This document shows, piece by piece, positions 8,323 to 15,701 of a DNA stretch of 64,000 nt. This stretch comes from Flavobacterium gelidilacus DSM 15343 (lineage in GTDB: Bacteria > Bacteroidota > Bacteroidia > Flavobacteriales > Flavobacteriaceae). The position numbers and the translations under genes are program-made. Below the pieces are notes generated by a model. That model did no database searches, had not been told where the DNA came from, and saw nothing but the letters and a program-made list of their open reading frames with translations. The DNA is taken from positions 310,001 through 374,000 of the forward strand of contig NZ_AUGN01000001.1 in NCBI RefSeq assembly GCF_000422685.1, given 5' to 3'. The number at the start of each line of letters is the position of its first letter. The first letter of the stretch is position 1.

Positions 8323-8337
8323 ATAGTTGCGTCTAAA
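8309..8337 (+). promoter_or_regulatory. ECF-type promoter inside the end of the sigma gene
   Basis: GCAAGAA at 8309-8315, a 14-base spacer and CGTCTAAA at 8330-8337. The upstream half is within the last codons of the sigma gene. It would start a separate transcript for the putative anti-sigma gene at 8387 and the genes after it. The GCAAGAA part may be partly a by-product of the Arg-Lys-Lys codons; CGTCTAAA is outside the gene. Confidence 0.65.
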
Positions 8338-8386
8338 TTTTATAATAACTCAGAATTGCAAGATTCTGAAACAAGTTCAGAATAAA

Positions 8387-8653
8387 ATGAAAAAAGAAGA
8401 TTTTATAGAAAACATACTAAACAGTACTAATGGAATTACTAAAGTAAATCCAAATGAAGATTTGTTAAGTAAAATTCAAGCAAAGTTAGAAGATGAAAAA
8501 CCTGCTGAAAGCTATACAAAATGGCTAGTTGCAGCTTCTATTTTGATATTAGTTTCTTTAAATATTGGAATATTAGCGAACACCAAACAAAAATCAAATC
8601 AAAATCATGAATTATCAGATTTAGTTAAAACAACTGATAATCAATTATATTAA
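8387..8653 (+). CDS. Putative anti-sigma factor, single-pass membrane protein
   Basis: Encodes 88 residues. The longer frame starting at 8327 would begin inside the promoter, so the ATG at 8387 (MKKEDFIENILNS) is chosen. Residues 1-44 are cytoplasmic and helical, residues 46-64 form one membrane helix, and a short polar tail follows outside. No zinc-binding HxxxCxxC motif is present, so it is not a ZAS-type anti-sigma. The assignment rests on position directly behind an ECF sigma gene, on topology and on its own copy of the sigma-type promoter. The next gene, for a Spy/CpxP-like protein, starts 4 bases after its stop. Confidence 0.6.
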   Translation: MKKEDFIENILNSTNGITKVNPNEDLLSKIQAKLEDEKPAESYTKWLVAASILILVSLNIGILANTKQKSNQNHELSDLVKTTDNQLY

Positions 8654-8657
8654 AAAT

Positions 8658-9140
8658 ATGAATAAGTCAAAACTATTAACCTTTGCAGTGATTGTGTTGT
8701 TTTTAATAAACATTGTTACGTTGTCATTCTTTATATTTAATGGACAAAATAGCAATGTAATGAGAGGAAAAAGAACATTGCCTCGAGAAATTGTTATTAA
8801 AAAATTACATTTTGATGAAGAACAAGTGGCTCAATATGAAGAGCTAATTAAAACTCATCGTGATTCAATTTCTAAGATTGATGATAAAATTAAAATATAT
8901 AAAAATAGTTTATATAAAGAATTAGCTAAGTCTCATAATCAAGATGTTGTTGACAACTTATTTATTCAAATAGCTGCTGCACAAACTTCTATTGAAAAGT
9001 TACATTATAATCATTTTTTAGATATTAAAAAAATGTGTAAACCTGATCAGTTAAACGATTATAATGATTTAACAACTGAATTAGCTATGATTTTTGATAA
9101 TAAACTTCCACCTCCAATGGATAAAAGACGTGAACATTAA
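8658..9140 (+). CDS. Spy/CpxP-like periplasmic heavy-metal sensor protein
   Basis: Encodes 160 residues with an N-terminal membrane anchor (about 6-28) and an all-helical periplasmic part. The order of helices, with LHFDEEQVAQYEELIKTHRD and a later KMCKPDQLNDYNDL, fits the LTxxQ/ZraP/CpxP family that senses metals or buffers misfolded envelope proteins. The tail PPPMDKRREH is rich in His and Arg, as in metal-sensing members. Proteins of this kind often sit beside ECF sigma/anti-sigma pairs in Flavobacteriia and probably supply the envelope signal. It overlaps the start of the MbnP pseudogene by 11 bases. Confidence 0.7.
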   Translation: MNKSKLLTFAVIVLFLINIVTLSFFIFNGQNSNVMRGKRTLPREIVIKKLHFDEEQVAQYEELIKTHRDSISKIDDKIKIYKNSLYKELAKSHNQDVVDNLFIQIAAAQTSIEKLHYNHFLDIKKMCKPDQLNDYNDLTTELAMIFDNKLPPPMDKRREH

Positions 9141-9829
9141 ATTTAAATTATTTATTGGATTATTTTTACTTTGTATTAGCTTAAATGCTCAAAACAAAAT
9201 AGATAGATTATATATTAATGTCAATTTAAAGTTTAATCAAGAAGATTTTAAATTAAAATTAAATTATGTTTCTATACAAAAAGATACTTTGTCTTTTGAA
9301 ACCGTAAAGTTTTATTTAACGAGCTTTCAATTGGAATTTAAAGACAATTCAATTTATTCTGAAAACAATAGTTATTATTTATTTGATGTTGAAAATCCTG
9401 AAACCATTCAGTTTTCAATTGCAAATCATATTGATAAAGAAATAAAAGCTATTAAATTCAATATTGGTGTTAATAGTTTAACCAGTGTTTCTGGTGCTAT
9501 GGAAGGAGATTTAGATGCTATCAAAGGGATGTATTGGGCTTGGCAAAGTGGTTTTATTAAAATGAAAATTGAAGGAAAAAGTTCGAGTTGTAAAACCAGA
9601 AAGAATAAATTTCAGTTTCATGTTGGTGGTTATTTGGAACCTTATTATGCGATGAGAAACGTCAATATCAATTGCAATAGCAATGACAAAAAATCATGTT
9701 AATCTTGTAATTGATTTAGGTAGGTTATTTTCAGAAATAGCATTGAAATAAACCAATACCATAATGATTCCAGGAAAAGAAGCCATGAAAATTGCTGATT
9801 TATCTACAAAAACATTTTCTATCGAATGA
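9130..9829 (+). pseudogene. MbnP-family copper-binding protein, disrupted
   Basis: The best start is GTG at 9130, giving a clean signal peptide MNIKFKLFIGLFLLCISLNA. The body matches MbnP: a VKFYLTSFQLEF strand, YLFDVENPETI, and the signature KGMYWAWQSGFIKMKIEG holding the conserved Trp residues. The frame then slips. An A run of six at 9688-9693 in place of five sends it to a TAA at 9700. In the corrected frame the family tail continues (VNLVIDLGRLFSEIALK), meets an in-frame TAA at 9749, then runs on through [15 protein letters not shown] to a TGA at 9827 that overlaps the MbnH ATG as ATGA. Two lesions in a gene otherwise complete argue for recent decay. A sequencing slip could explain only the first. 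Confidence 0.8.
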
Positions 9830-10854
9830 AGAAAATGACACTCATATTGGTTTTTGGAATCTCTAATTTTGGAATTTTAGCTTTTGCAAAAAACTACTTT
9901 ACTCCTATTTATTTAGATATTAAAAAAAATTGGCCAAAACCTCATTACGATTTTTCTAAAAACCCTTTAACAGAAGAAGGTTTTCAATTAGGTCGAAATT
10001 TATTTTACGATCCATTATTATCTCGTGATAATACTATTTCATGCGCAAGTTGTCATTTGCAACAAACCGGTTTCACTCATGTTGATCATGATTTAAGTCA
10101 CGGCATTGAAGGTTAAATTGGCACAAGAAACTCCATGACATTAATGAATTTAGCTTGGTCCAAAACATTTTTGTGGGATGTTGGTGTAAATCATTTAGAA
10201 TTGCTACCTATTTATCCAATTAAAAGCGAAGTTGAAATGGATGAAACCATGGAAAATGTGGTCAAAAAACTTCAGGAAATTCCAAAATACCAAGAATTAT
10301 ATAAAAAAGCTTTTGGAACTGATAAAATTACTGGACAATTAACTTTAAAAGCCTTATCGCAATTTGTAGTTATGCTTACGACTTCAAATTCAAAATATGA
10401 TAAAGTACTTCGTAAAGAAGAAAAATTTACGGAAATGGAACAAAAAGGCTATGATTTATTCAAAATTAACTGTGCTTCTTGTCACAAAGAACCTTTATTT
10501 ACCAATGATAGTTTTGAAAATAACGGTTTAGCTGTCGATTCTACTTTAAATGATATTGGTCGAATGCGAATTACTCAAAGTGAAAAAGATAAATATAAGT
10601 TTAAAGTTCCAACGCTTCGAAACTCACAGTTTACGTTTCCTTATATGCATGATGGTAGATTTAATACGTTAAATGAAGTTGTTAAACATTATAATTCAGG
10701 TATTGTAAAGCATTCAACTTTAGCAAAACAACTGAAAAAACCTATGCATCTTTCAGATGATGATAGAACTGAATTAGTGGCGTTTTTAAAAACTTTGACT
10801 GATAAAGAATTCTTATTTAATCCAAGATTTTCGTTTCCTAGAGAAAATAATTGA
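9826..10854 (+). pseudogene. MbnH/MauG-type di-haem cytochrome c peroxidase with in-frame stop
   Basis: One frame runs from ATG 9826 to 10854 but is cut by TAA at 10114-10116, between GIEG and IGTRNSM. Both haem sites are present: CASCH at residues 73-77 before the stop and a second CASCH near codon 216 after it. YMHDGRFNTLNEV near the end is the usual late motif. The usual WDGG is WDVG here. In the methanobactin-associated pair MbnH oxidises a Trp of MbnP to kynurenine so that MbnP can bind copper; gene order here fits that pair. The 96-residue front product would hold one haem only. With its partner also broken, decay is more likely than readthrough. Confidence 0.8.
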
Positions 10855-10862
10855 ATTTTAAT

Positions 10863-10890
10863 GCAAGAATATAATTTTCATCGCGTCTAA
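10863..10890 (+). promoter_or_regulatory. ECF-type promoter of the EF-hand gene
   Basis: GCAAGAA at 10863-10869, 14 bases, then CGTCTAA from 10884. The EF-hand ATG is 23 bases downstream. Spacing and both boxes match the sigma gene promoter. Confidence 0.8.
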
Positions 10891-10912
10891 ATACTATAAC
10901 AAATTTATACCT

Positions 10913-11221
10913 ATGAAAAAATTAAGCTTATTTACGATTGTTGCGTTGGCAATGTTTTCTTGTAATTCAACAAAAGAAACTACACAAGAAACGAGTAGAA
11001 CTGCAAATACTCAAGAAAAAGGGAGACCTAATCCTGAAACGATGTTTGCTGAAATGGATACAAATAAGGATGGAAAATTATCAAAAGATGAAGTAAAAGG
11101 TCCTTTAAGTGAAAAGTTTTCTGAAATTGACTCCAACAGTGATGGTTACATTTCAAAAGAAGAATTAAAAAACATGCCAAAACCTGAAAGAGGTGGTCAA
11201 GGTGGTGGACAAAGAAGATAA
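10913..11221 (+). CDS. EF-hand lipoprotein
   Basis: Encodes 102 residues. The signal peptide ends in the lipobox AMFSC with Cys17, so it is a membrane-anchored lipoprotein. Two canonical calcium loops follow: DTNKDGKLSKDE at 49-60 and DSNSDGYISKEE at 73-84, each with acidic residues at loop positions 1, 3, 5 and 12. The tail is GGQGGGQRR. It probably binds two Ca2+ outside the inner membrane. It has its own ECF-type promoter and is followed after 26 bases by the YHYH gene, so the two are likely co-transcribed. Confidence 0.88.
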   Translation: MKKLSLFTIVALAMFSCNSTKETTQETSRTANTQEKGRPNPETMFAEMDTNKDGKLSKDEVKGPLSEKFSEIDSNSDGYISKEELKNMPKPERGGQGGGQRR

Positions 11222-11247
11222 TTAATAATAATAATAAACTAAAAACT

Positions 11248-12087
11248 ATGAACTTAAGAAACAAAAAAACAATTGTAACATCATTAGCTGCTTTAGCAAT
11301 AACGACTTTATTATTAATATCTTGTAACAGTAATGATGATAGTGATTCATCAGATGATGGTACAACAGGAGTTTTACACGCTGCTTATGCAGAATTTGAT
11401 GCAAATAACGTATCAGCAATGATAAGTGGTTCAAACGTAGTTATTCAAACAAACGGAAGACCAAATCATACGTCTCCTTATTGGTCAAATACTACAACAA
11501 GAACTTTAGATGGCATTACTACTCAAGGTTCTGCAACTAATCACGCATTATTTATTGATCCTTCTTTGGAAACAGTTGCTACGACTTCATTTTCTCAAAT
11601 GGCACCAGGAAATATTGACAATTTTAATGGTTCTTATAGTTTAACAGTTAAAGCTAGTCCAACAAAGGCTTCAAGTTCATCTGCAACAGGTTTAGGTGCA
11701 ATTGGAATTTCAGTTAGTGGTGCAGTAATTTATAATGATGAAGAAGGTCCAAATGTTCCTTTAAACAGTGCTGTTGGTTCATTAGATTATAATGGAGCTC
11801 ATACAGGTCCCCAAAGTTACCACTATCATTTAGAACCTAAAAGTTGGTCAAATGACGACAATAAATTAATAGGTGTTATTGCAGACGGTTTCTTTCTTTA
11901 TGGAAGAAAATGTAATTCAACAGGAACTTATCCTACTGACTTAGATGCTTCTGGTGGACATACTTCTACTACACAACATTCAACTACTGCGGAATATCAT
12001 TATCACATACAAAATGAATTATACCTTAATCAATATTATATTTTATTTCCAGGAAACTATCAAGGAACTGCAAGTAGTATTCAATAA
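11248..12087 (+). CDS. YHYH-domain lipoprotein
   Basis: Encodes 279 residues with a lipoprotein signal ending LLLISC, then an Asp/Ser-rich linker NSNDDSDSSDDG. The family signature is GPQSYHYH near residue 190, with a second EYHYHI near 252; clustered His residues suggest metal binding. YHYH proteins are widespread secreted proteins of unknown activity. The frame is intact. Its end lies over the region where the next lipoprotein should start, so the two genes are tightly linked. Confidence 0.8.
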   Translation: MNLRNKKTIVTSLAALAITTLLLISCNSNDDSDSSDDGTTGVLHAAYAEFDANNVSAMISGSNVVIQTNGRPNHTSPYWSNTTTRTLDGITTQGSATNHALFIDPSLETVATTSFSQMAPGNIDNFNGSYSLTVKASPTKASSSSATGLGAIGISVSGAVIYNDEEGPNVPLNSAVGSLDYNGAHTGPQSYHYHLEPKSWSNDDNKLIGVIADGFFLYGRKCNSTGTYPTDLDASGGHTSTTQHSTTAEYHYHIQNELYLNQYYILFPGNYQGTASSIQ

Positions 12088-12649
12088 GCTAATTGGTTTA
12101 GGATTATTTGTATTAGTATTTTCTTGTAATTCTAATCAAACAGATACTTCTATTGAAGTTAAAAAAGATGATTTAGTTGTTAATCCAGAAAAAGGGCTTG
12201 TTTATTATAAGAACGAGCCTTTTACTGGAAATTCTGTGCAATTTTATCTAAATTCTGTTAAAGCTGAATCCATTGCATATAGAAACGGAATTCAAAATGG
12301 ATTATTTCAAAAATGGTTCGATACAGGAAAAATCAGCTTTGAGGCAAACTATAAAAATGGTTTATTAGACGGAAAATCATATACTTGGTGGAAAAATAAC
12401 AATAAACGTTCTGAATCCAATTATGCAAATGGAATTTCTCAAGGAGTTCAAAAACAATGGTATCAATCTGGTGCTATTTTTAAAGAAATTACACTTGTAA
12501 ACGGCAAAGAAGAAGGTTTGCAAAAAGCTTATCGCGAAAACGGTAAAATCTATAATAATTATGAAGCTAAAAATGGTAGAATTTTTGGTTTAAAAAGAGC
12601 AAGTTTGTGTTATGAATTGGAAGAAGAAGTTATACAGTATAAAGAATAG
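12014..12649 (+). CDS. MORN/YwqK-like repeat lipoprotein, start uncertain
   Basis: The frame holds a lipoprotein signal (KLIGLGLFVLVFSC) followed by about five MORN-like repeats of the YwqK antitoxin family type (for example NGLFQKWFDTGKISFEANYKNG, each about 23 residues). No ATG, GTG or TTG occurs where the signal peptide should begin; TTC at 12080, before AAT AAG, stands in the expected place. The nearest upstream start is ATG 12014, inside the YHYH gene, which gives an unusually long N-terminus. Either that start is used, ATT at 12092 is used, or the start codon has been lost. The repeats themselves are intact. It overlaps the SCO gene. Confidence 0.6.
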   Translation: MNYTLINIIFYFQETIKELQVVFNKLIGLGLFVLVFSCNSNQTDTSIEVKKDDLVVNPEKGLVYYKNEPFTGNSVQFYLNSVKAESIAYRNGIQNGLFQKWFDTGKISFEANYKNGLLDGKSYTWWKNNNKRSESNYANGISQGVQKQWYQSGAIFKEITLVNGKEEGLQKAYRENGKIYNNYEAKNGRIFGLKRASLCYELEEEVIQYKE

Positions 12650-13295
12650 TTCAATTTTAATTGTTGTTTTTATTATTCTAATAGGATGTAAAAATGATAA
12701 AGAAGAAGTTGTACAAAGTCGTGTTGAAGTGTTGCCATTTTATAATGAAGCAAGCTTTACACCTAAATGGTTTTCAAAAGATAACGATTCTTTAAAAAAC
12801 TTTCATGCCGTTATTGACTTTTCATTGATTAATCAAGATGGAAATACAATTACTAATGAAACTTTTAAAGATAAAATTTATGTAACCGATTTCTTTTTCA
12901 CCACTTGTCCCGGAATTTGCCCAAAAATGACTGCAAATATGGATTTAATTCAAGATGCTTTTATAGATGATGATGAAGTAATGCTTCTTTCCCACTCTGT
13001 AACTCCAGAAACGGATTCAGCTTCTGTATTAAAAGCTTTTGCAACTGAAAAAGGAATAAATTCTTCTAAATGGCATTTAGTAACTGGCAAAAGAAGTGAA
13101 ATCTATAACCTTGGTAGAAGTGTTTATTTTGTGGAGGAAAATTTAGGAGAACAAAAAACGGATGATGATTTTTTACATACAGAAAACTTTATATTAGTAG
13201 ATAAAAACAAACACATAAGAGGAATTTATAATGGTTTAAACAAAACAGCTATAAATCAATTAATTGCTGACATCAAAACACTAAAAAAGGAATAA
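12612..13295 (+). CDS. SCO1/SenC-family copper chaperone lipoprotein
   Basis: Encodes 227 residues with a lipobox IILIGC (Cys26) and a thioredoxin-like fold. The copper-binding residues of SCO proteins are present: Cys99 and Cys103 in FTTCPGICP, and His190 in DDDFLHTENF. SCO proteins deliver copper to cytochrome oxidase or act as thiol reductants outside the membrane. It starts 38 bases inside the end of the MORN gene, so translation is probably coupled. Its place beside an MbnP/MbnH pair supports a copper theme for this island. Confidence 0.9.
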   Translation: MNWKKKLYSIKNSSILIVVFIILIGCKNDKEEVVQSRVEVLPFYNEASFTPKWFSKDNDSLKNFHAVIDFSLINQDGNTITNETFKDKIYVTDFFFTTCPGICPKMTANMDLIQDAFIDDDEVMLLSHSVTPETDSASVLKAFATEKGINSSKWHLVTGKRSEIYNLGRSVYFVEENLGEQKTDDDFLHTENFILVDKNKHIRGIYNGLNKTAINQLIADIKTLKKE

Positions 13296-13317
13296 ATGAA
13301 AATATATTATATAAAGT

Positions 13318-13345
13318 GCAAGAATTAAAATTTAACTGCGTCAAA
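13318..13345 (+). promoter_or_regulatory. ECF-type promoter of the cotH gene
   Basis: GCAAGAA at 13318-13324, 14 bases, CGTCAAA from 13339. The CotH ATG is 26 bases downstream. It is the fourth match to the same pattern in this island. Confidence 0.8.
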
Positions 13346-13370
13346 GATATATTCTAACCTAAAATAACAA

Positions 13371-15644
13371 ATGAAAAAAATTACATTACTCCTTGTATTG
13401 TTGAGTTCATACTTAACTATTGGACAAACTTTTTACGATTTAAATACGATACAAACTATCGAAATTACTTTTGCTCAAAGCAATTGGGATGCTTTATTAG
13501 ATGCTGCCGAAGCTTCTGATGCTTATATTTCGGCTCAATCTGTCTCAATTAACGGAACAGTTTTTCCTAATGTTGGTGCAAAATATAAAGGAAATAGTTC
13601 TTATAACGCAAGTCAAGTTAAAAATCCTTGGCATTTAGAATTAGATACTTATGTAGATCAAAATTATCAAGGTTATACTGATATAAAATTAAGTAACGTA
13701 ATTTTTGATCCATCTTTTGTTAGAGAAGCATTATCTTATAAAATTTTAGGAAATTATATGGATGTTCCTTTAGCAAATTATGCTAAAGTATATGTGAATG
13801 GTTCTTATATCGGATTATATACTAATGTTGAATCAATTTCGAAAAAGTTTGTGGATAGTCGTTTTGGTTCAAAAACAAATGCTTTTTTTGATTGTAGTCC
13901 TCCTGCAGGTGCTAGTCCACAATCAACAAATTTACCAACTTTACAGTATTTAGGAACTTCTAGTACAACTTATGAAACTGCTTATGATATGAAATCTGAT
14001 TTAGGTTGGGATGATTTAATTGCATTAACAAGTACATTATCTACTACAACTACAGCAAACACAGCAAATATTGAAGCTATTTTAGATGTTGATAGAGCTT
14101 TATGGATGTTAGCCTTTGATAATGTTTTTGTGAACTTAGACAGTTATATCGGAAAATTTAAACAAAACTATTACTTATATAAATCTGATAATGGTCAATT
14201 TAATCCAATTGTTTGGGATTTGAATATGTGTTTTGGTGTTTTTGGAGATAATGGTTCTACAGGTGGAAGTAATTTATCAACTACATCTAAAAAAAATCTA
14301 TCACATACTTTACACTCAACTGAATCGACTTGGCCTTTGGTACAAAAATTATTAGCAGTTCCTACTTATAAAAAAAGATATTTAGCCCATTACAAAACTA
14401 TTTTAACTGAAGTAGTTTCAAGTGGTAGTTATTTGACTGATGCACAAGCATTACAAGCTTTAATTAGTGCTGATGTTACTGCTGATACAAATAAATTTAG
14501 TTATCAATCAAATATTGCAACAAATATGTCAACTGATGTTTCTGTTGGAAATAACACTGCTCCAGGTTTGAGTAATTTAATGTCGGGAAGAAATACTTAT
14601 TTAACAGCTTTAACTGATTTTACAAATACACAACCAAGTATTACAAGTGTGACACCTTCTACAACAACTCCTGCTGTTGGTGGTACTGTTTCGATAACTG
14701 CTAATGTTACAAACACTACAACTACATCTGTATATTTAGGATATCGTTCCCTTAAAAATGACATTTTTGTAAAGACTCAAATGTTTGATGATGGTGCCCA
14801 TAATGATGGTGCTGCCGGTGATAATGTTTATGGTGCTTCAATTCCTGTTAGTAGTGTTGCTATTCAATATTATGTTTATGCAGAAAATGCAAATATCGGA
14901 GCTTTTTCTCCAGCAAGAGCAGAGCATGAATTTTATACTATCAATGCAACTTATCCAACAATCACTGCTGGTCAATTAGTCGTGAATGAAATTATGGCTT
15001 CTAATACAACTATAGCTGACCAAAACGGACAATTTGATGACTGGTTTGAACTATATAACAATACAGCTAATACTTTAAGTTTAGATAATTTATACGCTTC
15101 AGATTCACAAACAAATAAATTAAAATGGCAATTTCCAACAGGAACAACAATAGCTCCTTATTCTTATTTAATTGTTTGGGCAGATCAAGATTTAACGCAA
15201 ACTGGTCTACATGCTGATTTTAAATTTTCTGCGGGTGGTGAAAATTGTATTTTATCTTATGCAAATGGTACAGATGTAGATAACGTTGTTTTTGGTGCTC
15301 AAACTACAGATATGTGTTATGCAAGAAATCCTAACGGAACAGGAAGTTTTGTAATTCAAGCTCCTACTTTTAATGCAAATAACGAATCGTTGAGTGCTAA
15401 TCAATTTGAAAATTTTAGTAAAAGTTTGAAATTATATCCAAATCCAACTTCAAATGTTTTGAATATTACTAATGATGATTTTTCAATTGAAAGTGTTCAA
15501 GTTATCAACTTACAAGGTAAAGTTTTATATCAAAACAAATATGAAAATCAAAATAATATAGTTTTAGATTTATCTTCTTATGCTAATGGAATTTATTTAG
15601 TAAACTTGAATAACCAAACTAATATAAAAGTTATCAAAAAGTAA
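13371..15644 (+). CDS. CotH-family kinase with lamin-tail domain and type IX sorting signal
   Basis: Encodes 757 residues. A signal peptide (1-18) is followed by a CotH kinase-like domain to about residue 400, with FVREALSYKILGNYMDVPLA, YIGLYTNVE and VWDLNMCFG as recognisable elements. A beta-sandwich linker comes next, then a lamin-tail domain (about 535-660: LVVNEIMASNTTIADQNG, DDWFELYN, WADQD). The end (about 690-757: KLYPNPTSNVLNI, GIYLVNLN) is a type A type IX sorting domain. CotH proteins are atypical protein kinases of spore coats; here the enzyme would act on the cell surface or outside. It has its own ECF-type promoter. Confidence 0.88.
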   Translation: MKKITLLLVLLSSYLTIGQTFYDLNTIQTIEITFAQSNWDALLDAAEASDAYISAQSVSINGTVFPNVGAKYKGNSSYNASQVKNPWHLELDTYVDQNYQGYTDIKLSNVIFDPSFVREALSYKILGNYMDVPLANYAKVYVNGSYIGLYTNVESISKKFVDSRFGSKTNAFFDCSPPAGASPQSTNLPTLQYLGTSSTTYETAYDMKSDLGWDDLIALTSTLSTTTTANTANIEAILDVDRALWMLAFDNVFVNLDSYIGKFKQNYYLYKSDNGQFNPIVWDLNMCFGVFGDNGSTGGSNLSTTSKKNLSHTLHSTESTWPLVQKLLAVPTYKKRYLAHYKTILTEVVSSGSYLTDAQALQALISADVTADTNKFSYQSNIATNMSTDVSVGNNTAPGLSNLMSGRNTYLTALTDFTNTQPSITSVTPSTTTPAVGGTVSITANVTNTTTTSVYLGYRSLKNDIFVKTQMFDDGAHNDGAAGDNVYGASIPVSSVAIQYYVYAENANIGAFSPARAEHEFYTINATYPTITAGQLVVNEIMASNTTIADQNGQFDDWFELYNNTANTLSLDNLYASDSQTNKLKWQFPTGTTIAPYSYLIVWADQDLTQTGLHADFKFSAGGENCILSYANGTDVDNVVFGAQTTDMCYARNPNGTGSFVIQAPTFNANNESLSANQFENFSKSLKLYPNPTSNVLNITNDDFSIESVQVINLQGKVLYQNKYENQNNIVLDLSSYANGIYLVNLNNQTNIKVIKK

Positions 15645-15660
15645 AATTGTGTTAACTAAA

Positions 15661-15697
15661 AAAAAACTCTAACTTCTTACTTGAAATTGGAGTTTTT
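15661..15697. terminator. Terminator between cotH and fabI-like gene
   Basis: AAAAACTCTAA at 15662-15672 pairs with TTGGAGTTTTT at 15687-15697 with one G-U pair. A and T runs on both flanks suit the two convergent genes. Confidence 0.75.
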
Positions 15698-15701
15698 TAT
15701 T

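Noticed and set aside
10114..10116. TAA as a recoded amino acid or programmed readthrough
   Set aside because: TAA ends most genes here and no recoding signal is visible; the neighbouring gene is also broken, so decay is simpler.
11028..11434. Two His/Leu-rich minus-strand frames over the EF-hand and YHYH genes
   Set aside because: They are antisense shadows of Asp- and Ser-rich coding sequence with no signal or domain.
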